NCBI GenBank assembly: GCA_013140495.1
Contig: JABFSR010000002.1
Coordinates: 1-35,377 of the forward strand
Direction of reading: 5' to 3'
DNA from: Verrucomicrobiota bacterium
Lineage (GTDB): Bacteria > Verrucomicrobiota > Verrucomicrobiia > Limisphaerales > JADLHS01
DNA length: 35,377 nucleotides
Below are positions 21,001 through 23,204 of this stretch, in pieces; position 1 is the first letter of the stretch, and the number at the start of each line of letters is the position of its first letter. The translations under genes and the position numbers were made by a program. The notes beneath the pieces were generated by a model. That model was not told the origin of the DNA. It ran no database searches and saw only the letters and a list, made by a program, of their open reading frames with translations.

Positions 21001-21581
21001 TTAGGTGGGGAAAAGACTGGACTGAATGATTCAGTCGCCAATGTTCCGGTAAAGTTGTTGCCAAACATTGCGCTACTGAAACCCGACACCGGCGGACCGT
21101 TTGCCGACTTCAGTGTCGTTACTAGGTAATCGGAAATGGGATTGCTGACAGACGTGCCAGTGCCGTCACCGCCCGTTGCGGGAGCGTCAGGGTTAATTGT
21201 TGATGACGTTGCGGCTTGAACCGACGTGTCACTCTGGCTCGTGGTTGCGGATTGATTTTCAGTTTCAGCAGAGGCTGGCGGGGTGGAGCTTGACGATGTG
21301 GATTCGCCACTGTCGGTCGCGGAGTGTTTTTGAACCGGCACTGTCAGCTCACTCGATTCCAGCCCGGCAAAAATGTCCGACACCTGCTCACACGCCCCAT
21401 AACCGATTAGCGCGGGAGTGACAGAGGCCGGAGCGGTTTCAGAAATGGTCTCTCTATGAAGATCAGCGGAGAGAGTCGCACCAGCGCAGGCAGTGGAAAT
21501 GGGATTACCTGAAAGGAGAAGGCGCGCTTCAAGCGCCTCCAGTTCAAATCGAAATCGTCGGTTGGTTCGGCTATCGTTCAC
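1..21581 (-). CDS. Giant RTX/repeat surface protein, LEPR-XLL-like N-terminus, 3' end off-window
   Basis: One open frame runs on the minus strand from an in-frame TGA at 21,666–21,668 to the left edge with no stop seen, giving at least 7,193 residues. No ATG follows the upstream stop. I chose GTG 21,581 because it lies closest to the basic leader; GTG 21,593 and GTG 21,608 are alternatives. Layout: LEARLLLSG motif (residues 17–25), Ser/Thr-rich linker (about 30–120), beta-rich tandem repeats (about 530–3,900), Ig-like repeats (about 4,110–4,370 and 5,110–5,830), beta-rich body, then RTX repeats (about 6,770–7,110). There is no classical hydrophobic signal peptide. RTX repeats bind calcium and usually mark secreted proteins, so a cell-surface adhesin or matrix role is inferred. 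The gene is divergent from the defence genes at 22,195. The product's own C-terminal secretion signal, if any, is not in the window. Confidence 0.93.
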   Translation of the reverse strand, partial: MNDSRTNRRFRFELEALEARLLLSGNPISTACAGATLSADLHRETISETAPASVTPALIGYGACEQVSDIFAGLESSELTVPVQKHSATDSGESTSSSSTPPASAETENQSATTSQSDTSVQAATSSTINPDAPATGGDGTGTSVSNPISDYLVTTLKSANGPPVSGFSSAMFGNNFTGTLATESFSPVFSPPNQEILLESEAQFDLAPSIGSLLSWINDKLSAYGNGDHAESFTPGDLQLGGILKLLAPKIAFDINKNDTTFTGTVKVSSDGGTVSIGSTITGSFSDSTTDGDSVALKGDYDITAKSITLTGDQLDLDISGFVSLHASSFKVKSTTTGSGGSAVADVQFGATGVEVFFGNGPLRNGADLNPNAMGFQLTNGSIGLLSRSVGGATASYAFKATGDVKLLGFADLTLEGTGWTAASNTLGDLSGVNSVLVDTGSSTVSLDFAANLKSFSGTATLTTPVAELKGTFGVAKDGTNILLAGQNIEVFVGDRKDVLNLTDDVGFQISSSSFGAILKADKTYAFDASGTVTVLGIPGVTATGTFDARKNTIGENVNQPVTVDGVTSTINVAAGVSEFGGAGVSLTVSGTGFSQTLTGDFSFSQSLDDDGGKVVSVAAKNVLLTFGDGTNNYLSLSNGQGAFIAVTGGIAGRLSGDVALTNVPNVTLSGTLGVEFNNTASAVNRNFHVGGVAVGLSLAAGQFFRFAGTNVQFVVLGQALRGNVAFERVQNNSSQNRMRVAITNAVLAIGDGSSDLLTVSVAEAGFIVTNHGIAGRFDGAAAVMIPGVTFSSNLTVLVNNTGDAFSETIPLGAGSVMLQLDAGTFVSATASALTLTVRGFGITGNFTFEAVTPTTGPKVLGIAVTGGTANLATGSTNVVSLTNIHGAMMVTTAGIAADLTITPVFNFGTITLTGTISLQLNTTNAAVQRDFVVGSETANLNLTAGPYVRVAVLNGLMTVGNSGGSPQLNGNFFFEQARRPDNSLVTRLGMSGISISFSGQALKNGEGGFIVSDTGIAGIVSGEIDLSVTGGSVAGRLGLRINKTGGAVDETISVGGRDILIKFSAAETDLFSFFAESLAFNVGNFVTIEGSFVFTSVGGKEIFAGDNLSLFLGNGPARLDSGEPNPLASGVLLSNARVGLIRFTDGSFAMVAEGTVSILGVNGITLTGTATIRVNTSTQIVDETLEIPNSSSAPIQVKFTSTDVVKTFEAANAQLSVLGQMLTGNFSFDRVTSGAPTGTLRVGATGVSLTLGDAANNIVNVTGGSGAFLLTSAGLAGDMTATVNLAFTGVTFGTTLKVAINTTNAAVSTTVNVGSTPLTSNVAAGPYLRVQALSTTATILGQTLQGNFYFEQSTNPSNGNRIVRFAATNVTFNIAAGGSNVVSLTNGQGSLVATVAGLAGVVSGTVTITPPQTGISFSGNFALSINQTNSAIEEQIQVGDTVTQISLPSGPYLRIDATNATLTIAGQTLSGDFAFEQFTNIGSQKIIRVGMANVTIGLGSAGALVNVTDAEGFLLITPDGVAGTLAAFISVNVPGVSFSGAFSLALNRTGGTGINETFLVGATPVVLVVPAGEYVRVTGTGVNLNVLGQTLTGNFRFERVTVASTTITQLHMDSVTLSLGGTSISPIVSVTNGSGDFLLTSNGIAGRLSLGVAVNLPNVTLSATTLRLRVNTTNVIVDDALLGASDGDLSAGPFLRVEAIGGHLGVAGQILDADFVFEQTIRANGAKIVRVAVANGVAKLGGTSGSEFLTVTGGSGVLVLTPAGVAGEFSGGFSLGVSSFSLVATQLTVQVNNTTNAINESIVLGVETKTLVLQAGPFIRVVGTGVALTVGGQTLTGDFSFEQYTVAGNKRIRVSAANISLSLGDGLNNFLSVTNGSGNFVLRSTGFFGSLSGSVALNLPGVTLTGTLGVKFNTITVADSGGNVSETFFVNGTSTTLTLPAGNYVRVEGTGLSLTVDAGGTVQTLTGNFVFDQITTTTGGETVTRITASNVALALGDGANDLVRVTGGSGFFLITSDGIAGTFTGAAQFNVPGVSLGGTFTVNFKTYDAIVNETFDGGSLSILTSGKFVEVAVGDSTTPATMTIAGQDIKGAFTFSQATSTTGEKVVKVSVTSFAITITDGTTTFASATGSGALYIDRLGVAADFTVTAAIDFTALKVNSGTMRVQINTRPVPVSQTIGADVLDLPAGTFIGVAVTGANVTITAGSAFTVTGNFLFDQQKRDDGTFVRRVAMSNVSVTIAAQTMINGVGAFVIKDSGVAGFVNGTVSGGGGGASVAADLGLRVNNTGSTVDETVSLNGSDLHIVFTSNADVFQFIVSNFSLNVANFVTITGKEVKTDGTGFSGTGLDVFIGQGPGVIMEGSLPSPTRSINPSARGLLLTNAAIDVIAVTGGYAVYASGTLMVLGVSGLEFSGTVTVEINQDTAADHVVGTHNVTAGRKFFGGSNVTFKVAGVSLTGSFTFDQIGTASTRRISFTMTGVSFTLGEGTTPPVSVINASGAFLMSSAGIAGELTIPVGDLTLTTPGGTFSGGFTLKINTGALAVNETVAAVTVNVPAGPYVQLSANGATLIIGTQIVSGNFAFEQFSPPQGGGLSGSSAAKKVRVAATNVSVTLPGIGITEGTGFFILTGTAIAGRVTGKVAVTVDPTIATFNASFAFEINTGSTAVAESFTAGAVNVSLNLPGVIGGYLRMQALNATLTIAGQTISGDFGFTKNSTDLLITVANLSVALGDGTTNFVTVTNGFGQINITGLGVAETLSATLSATVNVTVPGLTIGFDTGGSFSLALGSSSLGKFIRVNGTAIKLTVAGQSITGSLDFEQLTMTNGLKFVKVSMPTAVMSFLGDVSSLFDVNISSAAFLITAGGFAGEITVTPTLSFGGASFTGTFKIRINTSALAVNQVFEAVDGTKFNLSLPGGPYLSLSGIGVTLTVGTQTMTVDVAFEQTVNLAGQKRVRIGVSNASFSISDGVTTFASLTNGAGLFVLSNDGLAGALSGTVTLNVPGVTFSGTFGVAFNNTTKAVNESLNIGGSTVTLNLAKGPYLRIAGTGVEVRVAGQVLAGDFAFEKTATEVRLNIANVTLKLGDGSTDLVTVTNGSGFFIVRSAAGADTGGIAGTFSADIALNLPGITVTGTFGVTVNNTNQIVNTIPAGPYVKISVTGGSLVVAGQTITGGIEFEQITKPGGAKFTKIKLTEVSLSIGDGTKNYVEITHGNGLILATTGGVAADFSATLALTNLPDVSLGGGVRVRINTLTRAVSESFTATNGDVVALTLPGGPYLRVETTSALTMTVMNQTFSANFAFEQVTKAGGQKIIRVGVSGLNLSFGDGANTFASITGGAGLMVINNSGLAAGVTGTIAVNLGAGVSVSGTFTLIINNRALPVSERFTVGGQTLQLIAPAGPFIRIAGTGVVVTIGGQTLSGDVSFERQALTVGFTTRVKFSNVGLRLGNGGTDYVVVSNGHGDLQMTAGVLTGEIAADVAVNVPGVTFTGTFKVAIGAGSLTVSGTDVTLAALGQSLRGSFTFAKHTTTGGASVISATVSGLRIGLGDGTTEYVTVSNGTGALLIQKSGIAGRFSADVAVNIPGVVFTGSLGVAINTGTADVIDPSLSLNVPGSTGGPYLKVEGSAQLTIQGVTMGGVFAFEQIKNSTGGRIVRIGVTGLNFTLSSDGTTLATLTNGNGSFVVTPQGFAGGFNIHGAFNLPNSASFTGDFGFQINTAATAINQTMTVDGAPVILNVPAGPYLRISVTNFNLNIAGNILHGDFYFDQATRPTSSTNPTPIKVTRIAALNVSFSGLGNAIKSASGALIIKPGGFAGVLTGEVDLSAGGVSLGGSLGLAINKTGGAVDETITVNGSSITVRFGPTEGNVFKFFASDLSLNISDFVTIEGSLVLGDATVSSVSAKTFAGQGIDIFMGSGPYKNPDGSINPNAIGVLLKNATLGLVKFTDGTYALDATGDLAFVGLDGLTISATGARIRINDSGRAVNTDLSIPNSTQPPVQMRFLGVERVMEFKSHITLNVLGAFRLEGDFSFARKPNASVQVVIAGATVGITVSGTEVFSLSGSAAFTISSGDGFKLQNFSLNGFTLFGIGPTSTTAGATLQFPTADLTKPFAGQLVDKAVLNTTQHYIDVTFNDTGTSGLNETTITDDAQEFELKQNGIAVPGIILNGKPTKVVNTASTYRYTFAGNFLTDGDITVDFIAQSFATNAGLANFAQTQGFVLATSFGGKLVAPGPTATISNPNSGGALSAQSLNTRQYIDVTFDPRGDSPINKNTVDGHEFKLVGSGIADVKLDADGIPILVGGTPLFISGTTWRYYLQDSDKTNTTGLFKSGEVQVVFINPTSTGSGVKTSWGWTNQTGTQNVEKTDRFTLDASAQTGATAGGPVSLGPLSLQGPRVTIEDVGFKDGLLVLTIGIGVDRASLAFGGGSGFTADLLGVFGTFDIGVDAFGLLGGNVNVDVPGKFSLSVASLTMTVPNAFIVTADGIRVTYDPAGAEDQKIIEINSAVIAFPRFEIQGSISPFDPDGNGGQAPIPGLVVRKNGFSLGVAELAYGIPPPGTVPGQNQTTATKTAGSSSGASLKFGSILELDDIRIGVQNFSMTFGGEVTTNGSIYVATGGAKFFPGKAFNMTISDRNTADDSTNGIPNTEALRVQLDFNNDGSVKGFQFKADTLTIQFSSFLKITAVDFFLDTSAAADKELVAFKSIGAQLTVGTLSLGGEMRNFAFLGDGTFKTKAGFGVFLSVGGASGDSFKWPSWLPIKINALGITWTDVTNHPEDFTIVLSASVEGLKGMSGLTFSGSIEGVKIKPSLLLEGKFPITDIASIGVSISGKMFGGEITAGLIGGIIRLDSGGKLIGDTDDTTPVVDRVFFVGVQGGFKMPGLGGLTIRLALSELGPLGVFINASVPGGILLEPNTGLSINDFAAGVEFFKSLPDIENPTDLRGPAFDVPTTVTADSWLTDVKGQVVLQYNAVKANPNLGGFLAAFTAPMTITGSAKLFTIYASKEAFNGQVIIKISTDGKILIGGKLNFAADNISLSAKLYANLTKIASGNATVLFLADVPDQIRLLTIYGKLKMGFRNAEGNEVTFDTVGSGGSTTATTLAPTAVLNDPLAGSIDVNTINSRTFSSSKYIDVSYAAPNGANLDYAKIFDTDQEFTLTLAGGTAPTLNGVPVPIITQVTNGEAATYSLEVGNAMIDGVSTRAVVLKKADGSIAQDSDDHDRYIVSELSSSESADDLLIRGITASGTNRFRYFVTSGTFDRGTYTATFTAGGIKNVDVASGGNSVTGANNADTTETFKVEGSTAVLLNPGVGSAIDVNVVNGRHYLDVTFTASGGRKLDFASIEDFTPEFTLAGAGIGTVKLDDGQSPLKLSGATDTNATYRYWITGEFAATGTLTVTALAGGWSFMSPAFTGTAPTFTLSPSGSNLPTYIDVTFPDATTGFNIDSNSVLDLTPEFTITKNLGTANWNLSLDPNLAPIATPVDPVTLVAPPANTWRFFLKTTSTVTPTGDIVVTVNFNDGSWAEYDPSGAAQDAPTHDAVNFRANGALGYVDIFIRPSAGNSLTGGTPSVTFGGLGATTNSVTQTGTASMLGEVTASSKIIERTYRIYFQNKFALGDATLNVAAGQITDDVSNANIEFSGAFQVSGSTADVTNPPSGTIIGNGVINGWHYLEVTFRGSSGHAINPATINGGEIILKDSAGNVITLGAPVRVEGTDRWQYGFTQNLAVGKYTVEFVAGTWSDNVGISNLATTQTFRVEQATAVLADGLGGKTIDRSVLNGTGGYIDVTFTPVFGRVLDLSSIDGNEFTLTGANSENVVFDAPTRIGTTNTFRYTITSGSFDAGVVTVTFTANSWQDKSTDPDDTTHNNGAASVETIKLLSSSPKFFIELTGGVELQAAGLTSDPLFKIEGRVTFEADLERNVMTLDLSGELFIIKLGTVGATAGRFVLDLSGGLAEPQLWGVMTLQTNFSVLEPYGLFLYASGTLQINTTGYEKTETITLRGIGDGGTDVTRTFVLAPHTFSIELVGQALIKIPGTDTELFRLNGGFFMKISDTRFELFATAELSFGIGSSRITYAEARGLLVVVITPTQAGEVIGVAGTFRIGASAGLGLPNIGSVFEVSGSVTVMFNTTLATQTFTIPDSFLPLLREGEPRSIKIFKAKPKLDGTEDTAALAKPYIVATIQAELKIKGFLTLTGFLQIAADTGGVLVTGAVGGDMPFLGALTGIVNFNAYTDDPLSPGGALTPGVVGRIALTFRANRIPGLELTGDLVVEINTYTVTETVTTFDVDDVTGTFKRTGGVIDTKSVDIAAGVLIQFGGSFKLGGFLVLDGKFAMSYTGTSLQVGATATLKLDPLGQIAISGDLIIDGSGLIARIDFALDSSFGSGINLGFSASLHAQLELNTSTATRTYTSLVSPFTIYSIESGFHLRINGTFNLWFASATGIADIRINSSGIQIYFNVSLGLGGAISVNVEGFAGIYTGTNKGMVLSVTVRLDLEIADSVFEIHAGGTLKLNTTGITRNGIAPGFVLALNGQVKLLGVLNFNASFNLVVSAGGEWQVDFNANVSFFGIATIYGGGYFDSKGNFDITLSGRIILGSNDWGIRLSASVHIVSKHFADGTFYFLLSVSGSAEVRAFGITFAGIRVGVTFSVGTPFGGVAGGEIEVVLSLYVSVTIDFGLFDITIGGTVRFSIGTITLPKPSFLVGNGATTHHYSPNANINGPIYLLMGDLATQRGFSTTVTSEGYLVEVLNQDGTVGSDPSYHVRVTGLGRTQEFFHVTKVYANGGSGNDSIAVTGGAIPVELTGGTGNDTIIYDGTGNVVVSGNENDDVIQVRTSGTATLNGGDDNDQITFNGGGTGTLNGDGGNDQLFGSSGSNTLNGGDGNDEIYGNGGVDTITGGTGSDKIFLTFSGLGSTVAGGSDVGGADLDELTLTATGGNDNIIFDVSGGGLRISAGAVGDNATAVRTTGIEVLKFDASVGRDTLSVKNLKGSGLKTGNINLGVASPGDGVADTIIFDGTSGDDTFTGSIVSATDMQLVETGGATYHILNSLRAEGDTLIINGLAGDDTLTFAAVTTSNPDYIAVRLFGGDNNDTLIGTPYADYLDGGAGTDTFTGREGLDTFVDAGAGNILVETFNVDVGLFGNRFVVGSLSPMLTDPFWPVSNPVNSAAPAPAFNRLRDAGDNWLTGATVEDTGGIFSTATLTGG
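245..1272 (-). repeat. RTX (hemolysin-type) calcium-binding repeats
   Basis: The minus-strand translation has successive nonapeptide repeats: GGSGNDSIAV, GGTGNDTIIYDG, GGDDNDQITF, GDGGNDQLFG, GGDGNDEIYG, GGTGSDKIFL, and after a spacer GGDNNDTLIG and GGAGTDTFTG. They match the GGxGxDxUx consensus. In known proteins these fold into calcium-bound parallel beta rolls outside the cell, and they commonly mark type I-secreted proteins. The giant frame continues left of the window after these repeats. Confidence 0.92.
4080..6250 (-). repeat. Ig-like 'YIDVTF' repeats, group 2 (about six copies)
   Basis: Six related units start with KYIDVSY, HYLDVTF, TYIDVTF, GYVDIFI, HYLEVTF and GYIDVTF. Most carry an EFTL strand and a YRYWITG-like or FRYTITSG-like strand, then 'G-x-x-TVTF'. 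The spacing is about 330–590 bases. They are the same repeat type as at 8.5–9.25 kb, separated by about 2.2 kb of unrelated beta-rich sequence. Confidence 0.65.
8480..9250 (-). repeat. Ig-like 'YIDVTF' repeats, group 1 (two copies)
   Basis: Two units encode HYIDVTFNDTGTSGLNETTI and QYIDVTFDPRGDSPIN, each followed by a segment ending in YRYTF or WRYYL and a 'G-x-hydrophobic-x-V-x-F' strand. The pattern of short beta strands with a conserved start and a Tyr/Trp-Arg-Tyr edge strand resembles bacterial Ig-like or cadherin-like adhesin repeats. I cannot assign a specific family. Confidence 0.65.
9660..9900 (-). repeat. Punctuating module, fifth copy, at the end of the tandem array
   Basis: The encoded segment carries IDIFMGSGPYKNPDGSINPN, AIGVLLKNATLGLVKF, DGTYALDATGDLAFVGLDG and LTISATGARIRIN. 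It is the best-preserved copy of the module and marks the transition from the 120-residue array to the Ig-like repeats. Confidence 0.65.
14340..14590 (-). repeat. Punctuating module, fourth copy
   Basis: The encoded segment carries LDVFIGQGPGVIMEGS, SINPSARGLLLTNAAIDVI and GGYAVYASGTLMVLGVSGLE. It is the same module type as at 18.0–18.3 kb and lies between two blocks of the 120-residue array. Confidence 0.65.
18030..18300 (-). repeat. Punctuating module, third copy
   Basis: The encoded segment carries LSLFLGNGP, then EPNPLASGVLLSNARVGLI, FTDGSFAMVAEG and SILGVNGITLTGTATIRVN. It matches the same consensus as the copies near 20 kb, and it breaks the regular 120-residue spacing of the surrounding array. 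Confidence 0.65.
19960..20540 (-). repeat. Punctuating module, first two copies (VEVF-G/NPNA type)
   Basis: Two copies of a second module type precede the main tandem array. The first reads GVEVFFGNGP, LNPNAMGFQLTNGSIGLL, then YAFKATGDVKLLGF. The second is a diverged copy with IEVFVGD, VGFQISSSSFGAIL and YAFDASGTVTVLGIPGVT. Similar modules return near 18,030–18,300, 14,340–14,590 and 9,660–9,900, so they separate blocks of the 120-residue repeats. The function is unknown and I recognise no named family. Confidence 0.7.
21495..21581 (-). other. LEPR-XLL-like N-terminal sorting motif of the giant protein
   Basis: The first 25–30 residues are basic (RTNRRFRF) followed by ELEALEARLLLSGNP. This closely resembles the LEPR-x-LL motif found near the N-terminus of many very large proteins in Planctomycetota and Verrucomicrobiota, here with Ala replacing Pro (LEAR instead of LEPR). 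In that family the motif is thought to be a targeting or sorting signal. No hydrophobic Sec-type core is visible beside it, so a non-standard export route is plausible. The match comes from motif recognition only. Confidence 0.75.
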
Positions 21582-22163
21582 CCTGGTTAACACCCCGTCA
21601 GCAATCACCAAGTCCTGTCCGTAACTCGTGGACGCCGCGAGTAAACTCTCTAGCCCCCAAAAGTGTCAACATTGATCTGACTCAACCTGAAAGAATATCT
21701 ACGGAGCACGTTCCGGAGATTTTCACTTCCAACTGATCTGGTCAAGATTCTCGATATCTCGACTGGACTTTATGTGAGCAATCCGTCTGCCGTCTTCCAT
21801 CCTCCCTCGGCTATCTTATCATCATTCACCACCCGCATCGCGAACGATGCTACAGAAGGATGAATCGCGCCGGATGGCGCTCGTGAAGGGATGTTCCGGT
21901 CACATAGGCAATGCTACATGCTGGTATCAAACGGGCCTGTGACCCAAGCGTCATCGAATGTCCGCCGCGCTGCATATCAACGCCGGGTGAGCCACGGCTT
22001 TAGCTTGCGGGCGAACCCGACCCAAGAACCGTCGGCAAATGGATCGAACGCTTCGAGGAATTGCTGACGGACAACGTGTCATGGAAGCTTGGACCTCCGT
22101 CCTCCGCAGACGCTTTGGATAAAAGTGAATCGAGAAGATTCTGTTGGACGATTCAAGCACGCG
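21582..22163. other. Divergent intergenic region between giant gene and defence cassette
   Basis: About 580 bases without a convincing gene separate the giant gene from the XRE gene. The sequence holds the upstream region for both. No clear sigma-70 promoter is evident for the giant gene. A 31-codon stop-to-stop minus-strand stretch near 21,989–22,081 without a start codon encodes a protein-like peptide (beginning VRQQFLEAFDPFADGSWVGF). It may be a decayed gene remnant or chance. A 69-codon minus-strand frame over 21,951–22,160 has no recognisable features and was not called. Confidence 0.6.
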
Positions 22164-22180
22164 TGGTAATTATATTACCA
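22164..22180. promoter_or_regulatory. Perfect 7-3-7 palindrome, likely operator over -10 region of XRE gene
   Basis: TGGTAATTATATTACCA is a perfect inverted repeat (TGGTAAT / ATTACCA, 3-base centre) ending 14 bases before the ATG at 22,195. It contains TATATT (22,171–22,176), a 5 of 6 match to the -10 consensus, so a protein bound here would block transcription. XRE-family regulators usually bind such palindromes and repress their own operon, so autoregulation by the adjacent gene is inferred. Confidence 0.65.
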
Positions 22181-22181
22181 C

Positions 22182-22187
22182 AGGAAG
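22182..22187 (+). promoter_or_regulatory. Ribosome binding site fixing the XRE start
   Basis: AGGAAG lies 7 bases before the ATG at 22,195. This supports that start over the upstream in-frame ATG at 22,144, which would place the palindrome inside the coding sequence. Confidence 0.7.
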
Positions 22188-22194
22188 CAAAACT

Positions 22195-22563
22195 ATGTTT
22201 GGCGAATTCATAAAACAAATCCGTGCGCAACAACGCCTCGGCTTGCGCGAGTTCTGTCTGGAACACGGCCACGACCCCAGCAACTGGAGCAAGATTGAGC
22301 GCGAAGTGTCACCGCCACCCAAGGACGAAGCAACCCTTCGCACCTGGGCCAAGCAACTCGGCCTCAAACCCGGCACCGACGACTGGCTCAAATTCTTCGA
22401 GTACGCTGCGGTGGCTGCGGGCCGCATTCCCGACCACATCCTTGAAGACAAGGAACTCGCGGCGCATCTGCCCGTTTTCTTTCGCACCCTGTCCGGGCAG
22501 AAACCGTCACGCGAAGAAATGGAAAAACTTCTGGGCATCATCCAAGGGACGCGCAAACCGTGA
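22195..22563 (+). CDS. XRE-like helix-turn-helix regulator
   Basis: This 122-residue protein starts MFGEFIKQIRAQQRLGLREF, followed by CLEHGHDPSNWSKIER, which fits the HTH_XRE pattern (helix 'I-K-x-x-R' then 'L-R-x-F-x-x-x-x-x-x-D-x-S-x-x-S-K-I-E'). The second half (residues about 45–122) is helical and ends in EEMEKLLGIIQGTRKP. A short SD and a palindrome precede it. Its TGA overlaps the GTG of the ImmA/IrrE-like gene by 4 bases, so the two are translationally coupled. Family knowledge: such pairs work like ImmR/ImmA, where the protease removes the repressor. The promoter palindrome suggests it represses its own operon. It could alternatively be the antitoxin-like half of a toxin–antitoxin pair. 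Confidence 0.85.
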   Translation: MFGEFIKQIRAQQRLGLREFCLEHGHDPSNWSKIEREVSPPPKDEATLRTWAKQLGLKPGTDDWLKFFEYAAVAAGRIPDHILEDKELAAHLPVFFRTLSGQKPSREEMEKLLGIIQGTRKP

Positions 22564-23195
22564 CCGACCCGCGCAAATTCAAAGCGCCATACAATCCCAA
22601 AGAACGTATCTGGCAGGAAGCCGACCGGTTGCGCGCAGCGCACCCGGCGGGACGTTCACTGCCCGTGCAAGTCCTCGATCTGGCCGAATTCGATCTTGGC
22701 CTCGACCTCATTCCCGCCAACGGCCTGCGCGAGCAACTCGACATCGAAGCCCTGCTCATGGGTGACCTGCGTTCCATTCTCGTGGACCGGCACGCCTTCA
22801 TGAGTCCGCGCCTCGAATACCGCCTGCGCTTCTCCGTCGCCCACGAAATCGGCCATCTCATTTTGCACCGCGACATCTACGGCGGCCTGAAACACGCCAC
22901 CGCCAAAGAATGGTTCGATTACATCTCCGCCATACCCGAAGTCGAATACGGCTGGGTGGAATGGCAGGCCTACGAATTCGCCGGACGCCTGCTCGTGCCG
23001 CCCGAACCATTGCGCGAAGCCTTTCAAGCCGCCATCCAATCCGCGCAAGCCGCCGGCTATTCCGACTGGCTGGCTGCCGACGAAGCCGCGGCCGATTACA
23101 TTGCCACGCGCATCGCGTCAAAGTTCGGAGTCTCGTCAGAAGTGATTGCCAAACGATTGCGTGTGGAAAAACTTTGGCCGCCGACCGTGCTCTAA
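22560..23195 (+). CDS. ImmA/IrrE-family zinc metallo-endopeptidase
   Basis: This 211-residue protein has the zinc-protease motif HEIGH at residues 95–99 (FSVAHEIGHLILHRD). A second conserved segment, E134-W-Q-A-Y-E-F-A followed by GRLLVP, corresponds to the family's E-x-x-A-N-x-F-A-x-x-L-L-M-P. Members of the family cleave a partner repressor, usually an XRE protein encoded next door, in response to stress. The GTG start overlaps the stop of the XRE gene (GTGA). The next gene starts 9 bases downstream, with its SD overlapping this gene's stop, so all three look co-transcribed. The inferred role is inactivation of the XRE repressor and thereby induction of the downstream defence gene. Confidence 0.9.
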   Translation: MTDPRKFKAPYNPKERIWQEADRLRAAHPAGRSLPVQVLDLAEFDLGLDLIPANGLREQLDIEALLMGDLRSILVDRHAFMSPRLEYRLRFSVAHEIGHLILHRDIYGGLKHATAKEWFDYISAIPEVEYGWVEWQAYEFAGRLLVPPEPLREAFQAAIQSAQAAGYSDWLAADEAAADYIATRIASKFGVSSEVIAKRLRVEKLWPPTVL

Positions 23196-23201
23196 AGGTG
23201 A
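23194..23201 (+). promoter_or_regulatory. Ribosome binding site of the Avs-like gene
   Basis: AAAGGTGA overlaps the TAA of the protease gene and ends 3 bases before the ATG at 23,205 (the AGG core is 6 bases away). This implies translational coupling between protease and defence protein. Confidence 0.65.
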
Positions 23202-23204
23202 ACA

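Noticed and set aside
21695..21750. Possible sigma-70 promoter (TTGACC with an AT-rich -10) upstream of the giant gene near 21,700–21,750 on the minus strand
   Set aside because: A TTGACC-like -35 exists but no -10 close to consensus lies at the right distance, so the promoter cannot be supported.
22144..22194. Upstream ATG (22,144) for the XRE gene
   Set aside because: It would place the palindrome and SD inside the coding sequence. The ATG at 22,195 has a good SD and starts directly at the HTH.
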